Source of the DNA: Virgibacillus sp. MSP4-1
GTDB taxonomy: Bacteria > Bacillota > Bacilli > Bacillales > Alkalibacillaceae
Assembly (NCBI RefSeq): GCF_010092505.1
Contig: NZ_CP048021.1
Span: 682,001-746,000, forward strand
Length of the DNA: 64,000 nt
Direction: 5' to 3'
Below the pieces are notes generated by a model. That model saw only the letters and a program-made list of their open reading frames with translations, was not told where the DNA came from and searched no databases. Below, one piece after another: positions 1 through 8,143 of the stretch; position 1 is the stretch's first letter; each line of letters begins with the position of its first letter. Position numbers and translations under genes: made by a program.

Positions 1-31
1 AATGGTAATTCTGACAATTCTTTTATCTTAA

Positions 32-289
32 TCATATTTTTCTAATTCCTGTCCATTTCTTTTCCTTTATATCGAGATCTTCTCTAGATGTATGAAAGAA
101 GTAAAGTTCACGATTAGGCTTTTGCTTATGTAATTCATTATGGCGGCGGAATGCGTCCATTGAGTCGTTAAACGAATCTATTACAGCTATGTCATCTACT
201 ATACGATAATTACTATCTGAGTGAGCTTCAATTGCTTCAAATACAACCCATTTATCTGGATATGCTTTTCGAACTTCTTCCCATAACAT
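32..289 (-). CDS. conserved small hypothetical protein, 85 aa
   Basis: An 85-residue soluble, charged protein opening MLWEEVRKAYP and containing the segment FFHTSRE. I recall similar short proteins in Bacillus and Paenibacillus, often next to an aspartyl-protease-like gene, but no function is known to me. A strong ribosome binding site (GGGGGGAG) lies just upstream of the ATG at 289. There is no membrane segment. Its downstream neighbour would be outside the window. It may be the last visible member of the accessory cluster that includes the toxin-antitoxin pair; function unassigned. Confidence 0.6.
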   Translation of the reverse strand: MLWEEVRKAYPDKWVVFEAIEAHSDSNYRIVDDIAVIDSFNDSMDAFRRHNELHKQKPNRELYFFHTSREDLDIKEKKWTGIRKI

Positions 290-424
290 TTATACTCCCC
301 CCATTGTGAAGTAGTAATTTCTTACCTTCATTTATCAAAACTTTCATTAATCTACCTTAAATTTATTAATAAAGATAAGCTCCCGTTTGTTTAAGTGTAT
401 TGATTCACAATGTAACGGTGTATT

Positions 425-451
425 AGAAAAAAGGACTGCAATAACAGTCCT
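425..451 (-). terminator. rho-independent terminator after the PemK-like toxin gene
   Basis: Read on the minus strand, AGGACTG and CAGTCCT pair around a six-base loop and are followed by a run of T. It sits 14 bases past the toxin stop codon and separates the toxin operon from the gene at 32-289. Confidence 0.75.
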
Positions 452-464
452 CCTTCCTCATTCT

Positions 465-800
465 CTACTTTATTAACTCATGAACCTTTTTTCGAACTTC
501 TTCTAGAACTTCGGTATTAACTTGTCCAAATTTCTTTCTTACAATAGCTTTAGATAATGCGTAAACCTTGTCAGCTCTAATTGCTGATGCGACTTTTAGC
601 TTACCTTCGATTAAATTTTCGGATTCAATTACAACTGAATAATCAAGATTTCGTAATTGTGAAGTAATAGCAACAACAACAATATCGTCAGTCACATCAT
701 TATAGCTGTTACTTGAAATGACGAGAACAGGACGTTGCTTTCTATTTGTTAGATCACTGAATGGAACGGGCAATAGAACGATATCACCCTGTTTATACAT
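465..800 (-). CDS. PemK/MazF-family endoribonuclease toxin
   Basis: Second gene of a type II toxin-antitoxin operon. The protein (about 111 aa) has the family pattern MYKQGDIVLLPVPFSD near the N-terminus, then RPVLVIS, a VVVAITS segment and an IRADKV segment, which match the MazF/PemK fold and its RNA-binding loops. Members cleave mRNA at short motifs unless neutralised. The start overlaps the end of the antitoxin gene: ATG at 800 or 803 lies inside the antitoxin's last codons, so the two are translationally coupled. The longer frame to 818 has no separate ribosome site. A terminator follows. The partner is not the usual MazE type but a short helical protein. Confidence 0.85.
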   Translation of the reverse strand: MYKQGDIVLLPVPFSDLTNRKQRPVLVISSNSYNDVTDDIVVVAITSQLRNLDYSVVIESENLIEGKLKVASAIRADKVYALSKAIVRKKFGQVNTEVLEEVRKKVHELIK

Positions 801-990
801 CATTCCAGACCTCATCATCTATGTCATTATCCCAAAAGTCCAAACTACTTTCACTAGCTTTTGTTAAGTCCTCAGATAATCTTTTTTCCCTCTTTATTTT
901 AAGATACTCTGCAAAATCTAAGATTTTATCCACTTCTTGTTCTGGTATCTCATCAATAATTTTAAGTAAACGCTCTTTGGCTGTGTTCAT
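793..990 (-). CDS. short antitoxin partner of the PemK/MazF-like toxin (DUF2281-like)
   Basis: A 65-aa acidic, mostly helical protein. The segment ILDFAEYLKIKREK resembles the DUF2281/PHD-associated antitoxins in which a helix with an EYL core is followed by a disordered acidic tail. Here the tail DFWDNDIDDEVWND is likely the part that wraps the toxin. Ribosome site GAGGTGA lies about 7 bases before the ATG at 990. The gene overlaps the toxin by 8-11 bases. The antitoxin-first order and coupling are typical and would favour excess antitoxin. The family label is from pattern memory. Confidence 0.7.
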   Translation of the reverse strand: MNTAKERLLKIIDEIPEQEVDKILDFAEYLKIKREKRLSEDLTKASESSLDFWDNDIDDEVWNDV

Positions 991-1106
991 ATTGCGCTCA
1001 CCTCTTCTGTAAATTATTTCATTCTATTATACCACGAAATTTACCCTGAAACGATATTCGAGGATTAAAGTGTTCTTCAAGAAACGCACCCGTTACTTTA
1101 ATAAAG

Positions 1107-1421
1107 TTAATTCATTGGGTCTTTCTTAATTTCTGGTTCCCATCTAACAAATACCCATTCTTCAATTGTAGTATTTTTCAAGGGCGAGGGATGGTAAAGA
1201 TATTCTTCCTCAACTTTAATTATATTGGGGAAATCGGCTATAACTTCTGTACAAGCAACGCTTAACACTTCTTTTTCTTCTTCTGTTGGTTCTGTATCAA
1301 AAAAAGCCTGCCATATTAGCAAATTATTTGTTATTTTTACTCTTAATCCTTTTAAGTTTTTAGGAATTGCACCAAATAAAGCTCGATGTAAACTAAATAA
1401 TAACGAACTCGTCACTGTCAA
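1107..1421 (-). CDS. hypothetical protein resembling small immunity-type proteins
   Basis: About 104 aa, no signal or membrane segment. The segments LLFSLHRALFGAIPKNLKG and TEVIADFP...VEEE...WVFVRWE resemble small Bacillus proteins found near polymorphic toxins and described as immunity-like; this link is from memory and uncertain. The frame starts at TTG 1421, but GTG at 1415 is better spaced from the ribosome site AAAGGA. No toxin gene lies adjacent, so if it is an immunity protein it is an orphan. Upstream at 1488-1508 is a 21-bp sequence repeated exactly at 6694-6714 upstream of another minus-strand small gene. Confidence 0.5.
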   Translation of the reverse strand: MTVTSSLLFSLHRALFGAIPKNLKGLRVKITNNLLIWQAFFDTEPTEEEKEVLSVACTEVIADFPNIIKVEEEYLYHPSPLKNTTIEEWVFVRWEPEIKKDPMN

Positions 1422-1617
1422 ACTTCCTTTCTCTTATTCAACTATTCTGCCCGTTAGTTAAACAAGACCATCCTGTTCCTATGTCTATATTTTAACATAA
1501 AATACCAAAAGACCTTTCCGAATAAATCATATTAGCATTACATATAAAATAGATTTCACGATGTATATAAGTCTTAAAAAGTTTCCGATTTATCATGTTA
1601 CGTGTTGTGAAATCAAT

Positions 1618-1660
1618 AAAAACAGGAGTACGAAACGCTATGCGATTTGTACTCCTGACT
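1618..1660 (-). terminator. rho-independent terminator after the SpoIID/LytB gene
   Basis: On the minus strand CAGGAGTAC and GTACTCCTG form a nine-pair stem around a 17-base loop, followed by TTTTTA. It lies 45-85 bases past the stop codon of the SpoIID/LytB-domain gene. Confidence 0.85.
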
Positions 1661-1704
1661 GGTGTGTGATTTATTGTTTTCTCTACTGGAACTGTATCCG
1701 TTCA

Positions 1705-2979
1705 TTACTTAGGTGCTTCCTCATAAATCCGGGTCACATCGGTTCCGGGAAAATAAAATTGAACAATCTCCTGATAGGTTTTCCCGCCCTCGGCCATTTT
1801 CTGTGCTCCCCACTGGCTCATGCCGACCCCGTGCCCATAGCCCTTTCCTTTCACCACATAGGCATCATCTGTAGATTCAGACGAGGTGATGAGGTAACTT
1901 TTAAAAATGGAGCCACCAATCATGGGGCGAATTTTCGATAATGGGACATTCTCTAATGAAATTTCATCCATCATCATCATTCCGAGAATCCGGTGCATAA
2001 AGGTTACCGTCACCGATCCTCTCACCGAACGATGGGACACTGTTTTCTGATCGGCTATGGAAAAGTGGGGAATTGCTAAAATCTTCACGTCCTGGTACCC
2101 CTGGTTTTCCACCCAGCTTTCCATCGATTTCATTATTTTTTTGTCCTTGCCCTGTAAATGGGGCCAGACGTCCGGTGCATTCCAGGCCCATACAAAGGTA
2201 TCCATGGGCAGCTGCTGTTTATGCAGGGTAAATGTCCACGGACGTCCCGGATCATAAGGGTCCTTTTTGATGGGATAATAGCTGATGGGCTTGCTTCCCC
2301 AGACATTTGCATTGGATTCTGTAAACCCGCCATTGCTTGCCGAGTAGAAGGCTGTGATCGGTCTACCGTTATGAGTAATAATTTCGCCCTTCGTTTCCTC
2401 GACAGCCTTATTTGTTTTGGAAAAGGTGGAATAGCCGCCATACACCTGAAATTGGATGGTGTCATTCATCTGTTTTTCCCCATTCAGGTGCATGAGCGCA
2501 TAGGTTCTGGCGGCCAGACTTTGAGCCTTGAGAGCTTCCAGATTCCAGGTTGAAAAGACTTCAAAGGGAACGACACCTTTTAAATAGTCTTCCAGCAGCA
2601 ATTGATTCACGGGGCGGACGTATTTTCCTTTTTCAACGGTAAACTCCATGGCCCCCTGGTAAGGACGGTCGTTAATGTATAAAAGGTGCTCCTCATACGA
2701 TTCGGGAATGAGGGTGATCGTGTCCGGAAGCTTATGTTTTCCGTCCTTATCTTTAAGATAAAGCTTTCCTTTCTTTACGAAAAGTGTATAATTCCCTCCT
2801 TTCTCAAGACGAAAAAAGGGGCTGAGCGTTCGATATTCCCCTTGAACCTGAATGTGAAGCTTCTTCGGATTGTCGATAAAGTTGACTAATTTAACTGAAA
2901 CCATATCCTCGCCAGCGGCAGTGGTCAGCGGTACACAAATAACCATTAAACATACAAAGATAGACCATAATGTTTTCAT
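1705..2979 (-). CDS. SpoIID/LytB domain protein, secreted
   Basis: A 424-aa protein with an N-terminal signal peptide (hydrophobic residues about 5-22, TTAAG region). The SpoIID/LytB signature is clear: DYLKGVVPFE at residues 131-140, with E140 in the position of the catalytic glutamate of SpoIID lytic transglycosylases, then WNLEALKAQSLAARTYAL at 145-162, and GYGHGVGMSQWGAQ near residue 390. The family cleaves glycan strands stripped of peptides; SpoIID acts at the engulfing septum, while LytB-type relatives modify autolysins. This is not the canonical spoIID locus (no spoIIIJ/mbl neighbours), so it is better called a SpoIID-domain paralogue. The ribosome site is weak (AAGGAT abutting the ATG). 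It is divergent from the zorA-like gene. Confidence 0.85.
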   Translation of the reverse strand: MKTLWSIFVCLMVICVPLTTAAGEDMVSVKLVNFIDNPKKLHIQVQGEYRTLSPFFRLEKGGNYTLFVKKGKLYLKDKDGKHKLPDTITLIPESYEEHLLYINDRPYQGAMEFTVEKGKYVRPVNQLLLEDYLKGVVPFEVFSTWNLEALKAQSLAARTYALMHLNGEKQMNDTIQFQVYGGYSTFSKTNKAVEETKGEIITHNGRPITAFYSASNGGFTESNANVWGSKPISYYPIKKDPYDPGRPWTFTLHKQQLPMDTFVWAWNAPDVWPHLQGKDKKIMKSMESWVENQGYQDVKILAIPHFSIADQKTVSHRSVRGSVTVTFMHRILGMMMMDEISLENVPLSKIRPMIGGSIFKSYLITSSESTDDAYVVKGKGYGHGVGMSQWGAQKMAEGGKTYQEIVQFYFPGTDVTRIYEEAPK

Positions 2980-3138
2980 ATCCTTATTTTTCTAATTGCA
3001 CACGTCTTTATGTATGGTAAGTCGTGGCAGATAGGCAGGAGGTGTAAATGAGGGATCGATGTTCTAAACTTGTACAGCTGTTAATAAGTTGGTTAAAGAA
3101 TAGCTTTTCCAAGTTTCAGTGTATAAGGGGGGAGGAAG

Positions 3139-4950
3139 GTGTTGGATTTTTTGCCGGCTAGTAATGATTTTGCACGGATGATTATTGTTGTTACGTTTGT
3201 ATTTTTAGCCGTTGTGACGGTGCGTGTCATCTGGCAGAATCGCAGCATTTTTACCTTTTTAAGAGCGCAGTTGGATTCAGCTGAGCAAAAAGGAGAAGAT
3301 AGCGAGTTCTGGCAGGGGCTAAAGCAGCAATATGACCGGGCCAACAAAAAAGACGATGATCATGTGGATGTGCAGGCTTTTGTGGAATCCTATATGTCAA
3401 AATTTTCGACGCCCTATCAATCGACCAGTATTTTAAGTGGAATTAAACGAATTCAATCCTCGGGGTCCACCGTGATTTTAATCGGGGTGTTCGGTACATT
3501 CGTCGGACTGATCAGTGCCTTGTCAGGTCTTGATATAAATGGAGCTAATATGCAGTCCTCCATTCAGAATGTGTTAGATGGAATTTACACAGCCTTTTAT
3601 ACGAGTGTATGCGGAATTGCTGCTTCCCTTCTCATTACCTTTGTGTACCGGAATTGGGATGCAGAGAACTTAATGCTGCAGCTGACGTTAAAAGCGGAAA
3701 ATATGCTTCAGTCCTATGGAAAGCATACGTGGGAAAGCCGGATGGTGGATTCGCTCAATCAGGTAAAGGAAGCGATTACCGATATGCATCAGAGCCTGGA
3801 GGAGCTGGATGAGTTTTCCGATACTATGGAACAGGCTTCAAGCAATATGCGGGACTACAATGAGAAGTTTTCGGAGAGCACCGATACATTGTACAGAATT
3901 TTTGACAATCTGGAGGACGCATCCGATTCCTTCAATAAGCGGATGGACCATATGAATGATCAGTTTACGCAGTTTTTACAGCAATTGCAATCCCAGGAAA
4001 ACTCCATTAAAAGTGTGGATGAGAGTGTGAAGGGGCTGTCAACAGATATCTCCACGTTTGTTAAAGATACCAGTGCCCACGTACAGCAATGGACGAGCGA
4101 CAGCAAGGGCTATATGGAGCGGCTCGATGAAAAAATGGAGCAGACGTATCAGAAAATGGCGGACTTTTACAACCATAATGTCAATCAGCTGGAAAAAGTC
4201 GCTTACAGTATGGAACAGCTGGAGACGAAAAATCAGAACTATATTACGAATGTCGGGAAAGCCACAGATACAATCAAAAATGTCTTACAGGATCGTTCCT
4301 TTGATCAGTTGCTGCATGTGACGAAAAGCTTTGCCGAAAATGTCATGGTGCTGGAGAGTCATCTGGAGCGGCTCCAGAATCAATATACAAGTTTAGGACA
4401 GGAAAAACAGGAATTTATGAAATTTTACCAGAGCCAAAAGGACGAATTACAGCGCCTTAGGGATGAGATTCAGAGCTTTTCCTCACACAATGAAGGCATG
4501 CGCAGGCAATTTGAGTCCATCAAATACGGCTTTGAGCAGGCGGATCAGTCCAACCGGGAGTTTATTCAGCAATCCTATCAGCTCATCCGTGATGTGAATG
4601 ACGGTCTGAAGCAGAGCAATCAGGATCAGGCGAATCAGTTAAAACAGGTGATGAATGACATGACGAATCAAATGAATGATGCTTTCCGTAATTTAGACGC
4701 GATTATGTCGAAAAATCTGGATAACAGCATCCAGAAGTTTGAGCAATTTGTCTCGAACACCAATCAGGCCATGGAGCGTCAATTCTCAGCTGTAAATAAT
4801 TATGTTAACAACCATATGGAATCCAGTCATAACGCCAATCGGGAGGTCATTCATGCTGTTGGTGACATACGGAACCGAATTGATGACTGGGATCAGCGCA
4901 TGAGGCAGTCCGTTCGTACCATAGGGGCCAGGGAGAATGGTAGGCCATGA
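3139..4950 (+). CDS. zorA: ZorA-like MotA/TolQ/ExbB proton channel subunit with a long coiled-coil tail
   Basis: A 603-aa membrane protein. Three membrane segments are visible: about 12-32, 110-130 (STVILIGVFGTFVGLISALS) and 149-170 (GIYTAFYTSVCGIAASLLITF); the last two carry the MotA/ExbB channel pattern. Residues 171-603 form a very long Gln/Asn-rich, heptad-like cytoplasmic tail. This combination matches ZorA of the Zorya anti-phage system, in which ZorA5-ZorB2 forms a proton-driven motor with a long intracellular tail. Start is GTG 3139 after GGGGGGAGG (short spacing); TTG 3142 is possible. The stop overlaps the next ATG (ATGA). No zorC, zorD or zorE follows, so an anti-phage role is not established. 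Confidence 0.8.
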   Translation: MLDFLPASNDFARMIIVVTFVFLAVVTVRVIWQNRSIFTFLRAQLDSAEQKGEDSEFWQGLKQQYDRANKKDDDHVDVQAFVESYMSKFSTPYQSTSILSGIKRIQSSGSTVILIGVFGTFVGLISALSGLDINGANMQSSIQNVLDGIYTAFYTSVCGIAASLLITFVYRNWDAENLMLQLTLKAENMLQSYGKHTWESRMVDSLNQVKEAITDMHQSLEELDEFSDTMEQASSNMRDYNEKFSESTDTLYRIFDNLEDASDSFNKRMDHMNDQFTQFLQQLQSQENSIKSVDESVKGLSTDISTFVKDTSAHVQQWTSDSKGYMERLDEKMEQTYQKMADFYNHNVNQLEKVAYSMEQLETKNQNYITNVGKATDTIKNVLQDRSFDQLLHVTKSFAENVMVLESHLERLQNQYTSLGQEKQEFMKFYQSQKDELQRLRDEIQSFSSHNEGMRRQFESIKYGFEQADQSNREFIQQSYQLIRDVNDGLKQSNQDQANQLKQVMNDMTNQMNDAFRNLDAIMSKNLDNSIQKFEQFVSNTNQAMERQFSAVNNYVNNHMESSHNANREVIHAVGDIRNRIDDWDQRMRQSVRTIGARENGRP

Positions 4951-5666
4951 ATTCCAAGTATAATCGTTTATTTAAAGCAAGTACCCGGGAAGGAAACTTC
5001 TGGCCTGCTTTCACGGACATTTTAGCGACAATTCTGCTGGTCATTCTGCTGATATTAATTACGCTGATGTTTACGAAGCAGCAGCAAATTGAAGGGAAAG
5101 AGAAGGAAGTACAGGAGAAAGAAGAGATTATCGATTCGCTCGTTGGCTATGAGCGGGGCATGATTGAACAGCTATCCAAGGCCTTTCAGCAGGAAGGGGT
5201 GGATGTTCAAGTCGACAAGGAATCCGGTGCCATTAAGTTTGATAGTGATCTTCTGTTTGACTACAATAAAACCGATTTAAAGCCGGAGTTTAAGCAGCAG
5301 CTCAAACAAATTATTCCGGTCTATGCTTCGGTTCTGCTGAATGAGAAAAATCGGGATAAAATTGATGCGATTTTAATTGAAGGCCATACCGATTCCGACG
5401 GATCCTATATGTATAATCTGGAGCTCTCACAGGACCGTGCGTTCAGCATTGTCCGCTACATTTTAAGTGATGAATTCGGCGATTTTCCCCATAAGGATGT
5501 CCTGCGCGAAAAAATTTCAGCGATAGGTAAGTCTGAAAGTCATCCCATTCTCGTCGATGGACAGGAGGATATGGACCAGTCCAGACGGGTGGAACTAAAA
5601 TTCCGCCTGGCCATGAATGAACAGATGGAGGGAGTATTGAACGATATAAACGGGGAGAATCCATAA
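4947..5666 (+). CDS. zorB: ZorB-like OmpA/MotB stator subunit
   Basis: A 239-aa protein with one N-terminal membrane helix (about 23-42, FTDILATILLVILLILITL) preceded by a short cytoplasmic tail. Asp24 at the helix start matches the proton-carrying aspartate of MotB/ExbD/ZorB proteins. After a Lys/Glu-rich linker (48-62) comes an OmpA peptidoglycan-binding domain: FDYNKTDLKPEF (104-115), GHTDSDG (146-152), LSQDRA (160-165) and SRRVELKF (212-219). It overlaps the zorA-like gene by four bases, so 1:1 translation coupling is likely. A terminator follows, which closes a two-gene operon. Alternative: a general envelope motor related to MotAB but not flagellar. Confidence 0.8.
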   Translation: MNSKYNRLFKASTREGNFWPAFTDILATILLVILLILITLMFTKQQQIEGKEKEVQEKEEIIDSLVGYERGMIEQLSKAFQQEGVDVQVDKESGAIKFDSDLLFDYNKTDLKPEFKQQLKQIIPVYASVLLNEKNRDKIDAILIEGHTDSDGSYMYNLELSQDRAFSIVRYILSDEFGDFPHKDVLREKISAIGKSESHPILVDGQEDMDQSRRVELKFRLAMNEQMEGVLNDINGENP

Positions 5667-5679
5667 ACTCACAAAATGA

Positions 5680-5715
5680 CGCCTGGATCCATTCTTTCAT
5701 CCAGGCGCTTTCTTA
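5680..5715 (+). terminator. terminator of the ZorAB-like operon
   Basis: CGCCTGGAT and ATCCAGGCG pair around a ten-base loop, followed by CTTTCTTA. It lies 14 bases past the zorB-like stop codon. Confidence 0.8.
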
Positions 5716-5781
5716 TGTTTCGAATTTTTAACTGGATCCCATGTGAAACGGCAACCTGATTCTGCCTTTGCTTAATTCGCT

Positions 5782-5871
5782 TTATTCTCCCCATTTGAAC
5801 CCGGACTTGCCCATATAGTATAATACCCCGGCCGTAGCTAAAATAGATAGAATGGAAAGTACAGCTGCCAT
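5782..5871 (-). CDS. 29-aa single-pass membrane mini-protein
   Basis: A very short frame with a convincing start: AGGAGG at 5881-5886 lies nine bases before ATG 5871. The product begins MAAVLSILSILATAGVLYYM, a hydrophobic helix, and ends KSGFKWGE. One membrane segment with a short charged tail fits a regulatory or structural micropeptide. I recognise no family. It faces the ZorAB-like operon terminator and is colinear with the small membrane genes at 5947-6549. Confidence 0.55.
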   Translation of the reverse strand: MAAVLSILSILATAGVLYYMGKSGFKWGE

Positions 5872-5946
5872 GATGGTTAACCTCCTGAGGAATAATTTTT
5901 TATCACTTTTTTCTAAAAAGCTCTGATTGCACGATAATGGTTACGC

Positions 5947-6294
5947 TTAGGATTTCATCAGGATAAAAATGGAAATCGCTATAAGTATGGGTGCTAAAAA
6001 AACTTTTATTTTATTTCTTCTCCATATATCAACGGTAATCGTAATCCCCGCTATAAACATGAAAGCCATTCCCGGATATTTAATGATGTTTAAAGTCAGC
6101 AAGTTTCCAAGAGAAGCGAAAAAGGAACCTATGGTAAGGAAACCGATTGTGAAAATAGAATGCAGGGATTCTAGATCTTTCTTTGCAGATTCCCTCTCAT
6201 CTGGATCCATTTTCAAATAGGTTCTGATAACCATAAAAGTTGGACATCCCCACATAATTAGAAAAGTTAGCAATGAATCCGTATTTATGTCCAA
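5947..6294 (-). CDS. small integral membrane protein, 115 aa
   Basis: Begins with TTG at 6294, six bases after AGAGGTGA. The protein has about four hydrophobic segments (residues about 8-24, 48-66, 72-88 and 96-113) with a charged cytoplasmic loop DPDERESAKKDLE at 30-42. No family recognised. It is 24 bases downstream of the DUF3953-like gene on the same strand, so the two probably share a transcript. No enzymatic motif is visible. Confidence 0.55.
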   Translation of the reverse strand: MDINTDSLLTFLIMWGCPTFMVIRTYLKMDPDERESAKKDLESLHSIFTIGFLTIGSFFASLGNLLTLNIIKYPGMAFMFIAGITITVDIWRRNKIKVFLAPILIAISIFILMKS

Positions 6295-6318
6295 TTACAG
6301 TCACCTCTGTGTACTCCA

Positions 6319-6549
6319 TTAGCTTAAAAAGTAGTCTTGAAAAGCAACAAAAATATTAAAGAAAGCTATGATAATCAATAGATATCCGAGGAACTTTTTT
6401 TCCTTTTTTATTTCCTCTGCTCCCATAGTTAATAGCAATGCTCCCAATAAAAACAACATAATGGATGACAAATCTATGCTTTTGTTTAGGAAACCAAAAG
6501 TAGATATAGAAAGAACAGATAAGGCTAAAATCATTTTAACTATGCTCAT
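6319..6549 (-). CDS. DUF3953-like small membrane protein
   Basis: A 76-aa protein with two or three membrane segments (about 4-20, 28-44, 53-73) and a short charged loop EEIKKEKK between the last two. The pattern MLFLLGALLLTMGAEEI followed by LGYLLI resembles the DUF3953 family of Bacillaceae, known only as small membrane proteins. The ribosome site AAGGAG lies ten bases upstream of ATG 6549. A 21-bp sequence at 6694-6714, identical to one at 1488-1508, lies upstream and could carry its promoter. Confidence 0.6.
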   Translation of the reverse strand: MSIVKMILALSVLSISTFGFLNKSIDLSSIMLFLLGALLLTMGAEEIKKEKKFLGYLLIIIAFFNIFVAFQDYFLS

Positions 6550-6877
6550 TCGTTTTTAATTCTCCTTATGTGGCTGAGGTATTATAATGCTTTTATTTTT
6601 ATATACGAAACGATACCCGCAGATGTTTCGATATCTCTTGTTTTAAAAAGAAAAATCATATAATCCCAAGTGCTTATTCCAATATGCTATCATTATTTTA
6701 ACATAAAATACCAATCAGCAGATGTAATATGGCAGGAAAGCTAAAATTATAAATGAAAAATAAGCATCTATGTATCTTATCTTATTTAAATAAAGATTTT
6801 TTTGGAATAGATAATGAAAAATTTAGCAATAATGGTAAGATAGTAGAAAAGGAAATTTGAAATAGGAATGGTAGGAT
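6550..6877. other. 328-bp intergenic gap before the AI-2E family gene
   Basis: AT-rich divergent spacer between the DUF3953-like gene and the UPF0118 transporter. It contains the 21-bp motif at 6694-6714 shared with 1488-1508. No terminator, repeat element or convincing small frame was seen in the rest. Confidence 0.5.
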
Positions 6878-7966
6878 ATGATGGAATTAACAAAAACTAA
6901 ATGGTTTCGTGTAGGTACAGGGATTGTTCTGTTTTTAACGATTATCTGGCTGATTCATGAAGTGCAGTTCGTTTTTACGCCTGTAGTCGTTTTCTTTCAG
7001 ACGTTATTTATCCCATTTTTACTGGGAGGCATTCTCTTCTATTTATTCCGGCCCTTTATTCATTTGCTCGAGAAAATAAAGGTACCCCGGAAACTGGGAA
7101 TTTTGATTCTTTATCTTATTTTTATCGGTCTATTAACCTTTATTATTTCCGTCATTGCTCCTGTGGTCCATCAGCAATTTTCGAATTTGATTGATAATAT
7201 TCCGGAAATGGTGGATGTGGTGGAACAGGGCATCACTTACTGGCAGGCCAATCAGGAAATGCTTCCTCAATATGTGAAGGATGCCATGGATTATGTAAGT
7301 ACCCGGCTTGAGGATATCCTGATGTCAACAGGAAATTATATAGGTTCTGTTTTAGGCAATGTTGTCAGCTTTATCGTTTCCCTGGTCATTGTACCGTTTA
7401 TTTTATTCTATTTATTAAGTGATCAGGAAAAATTTGTTCACAATGTTACCCGTCACTTTTCAAAGTCCCAGTCCCATCAGATACGGGAAGTTCTGGGAGA
7501 TATGGATAAAGCCATTGCCAGCTACATCCAGGGGCAATTAATCGTAAGCTCCTTTGTAGGGATTGTACTCTTTATCGGTTATCTCATCATTGGTCTCGAC
7601 TATTCACTCTTACTGGCTTTATTTGGAATGGTCACGAATGTGATTCCGTTTTTAGGTCCGTTCCTTGCAGCTATTCCAGCTGTCATTGCCGGCTGGTTCC
7701 AGGACCCGATCATGTCTCTGTATGTCATTATCGTCATGGTTGTTGCCCAGCAGGCCGAGAGTAATCTGATTTCCCCGGTCGTGATGGGGAAATCCCTGAA
7801 TGTTCACCCGCTGACGATTATTCTTCTGGTGTTAGTCGGAGGGAACTTGGCAGGGGTTCTGGGGATGATTTTAATCATTCCTGCCTATGCTGTAGGAAAA
7901 GTTATTGTCCAGCATATTTATCGACTTTGGAATATCCACAAACAGACAAAAGCAGAGAAGGCTTAA
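6878..7966 (+). CDS. AI-2E family (UPF0118) transporter
   Basis: A 362-aa polytopic membrane protein with eight or so hydrophobic segments. The family signature is in the C-terminal half: IQGQLIVSSFVG, NVIPFLGPFLAAIPA and VVMGKSLNVHPLTI. The hydrophilic central part (about 85-145) is typical. Relatives include TqsA/YdgG, PerM and B. subtilis YueF/YrrI; despite the name most do not export AI-2. A halophile UPF0118 member has been described as a Na+(Li+)/H+ antiporter, which would suit the osmoadaptation genes here, but substrate cannot be read from sequence. Start ATG 6878 or 6881. A terminator follows. Confidence 0.85.
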   Translation: MMELTKTKWFRVGTGIVLFLTIIWLIHEVQFVFTPVVVFFQTLFIPFLLGGILFYLFRPFIHLLEKIKVPRKLGILILYLIFIGLLTFIISVIAPVVHQQFSNLIDNIPEMVDVVEQGITYWQANQEMLPQYVKDAMDYVSTRLEDILMSTGNYIGSVLGNVVSFIVSLVIVPFILFYLLSDQEKFVHNVTRHFSKSQSHQIREVLGDMDKAIASYIQGQLIVSSFVGIVLFIGYLIIGLDYSLLLALFGMVTNVIPFLGPFLAAIPAVIAGWFQDPIMSLYVIIVMVVAQQAESNLISPVVMGKSLNVHPLTIILLVLVGGNLAGVLGMILIIPAYAVGKVIVQHIYRLWNIHKQTKAEKA

Positions 7967-7978
7967 ATAAGCTGTTTA

Positions 7979-8018
7979 TGAAGGATGAAATGATGATCAT
8001 TTCATCCTTTTTTTATGG
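7979..8018 (+). terminator. terminator after the AI-2E family gene
   Basis: AAGGATGAAATGAT and ATCATTTCATCCTT form a long stem with almost no loop, followed by TTTTTTT. Confidence 0.85.
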
Positions 8019-8143
8019 CTGGAAAAGGTCAGATCCAGTTCTTACTTCTATCAATCTTCCTTTCTGCATATACCAGAAATAAGAAAAATATAGGGAGATT
8101 GTCCTGTGATGATATGCAGGAGGATTTCAGGAAAGGAAGGAAT

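Noticed and set aside
1561-1941. 126-codon plus-strand frame and other frames antisense to spoIID, zorA, pdh and opuD genes
   Set aside because: They are shadows of well-supported genes on the other strand or in another frame, without ribosome sites.
6878-7966. Autoinducer-2 exporter as the definite function
   Set aside because: The family name is historical; no lsr or luxS-linked genes are near, so the substrate was left open.
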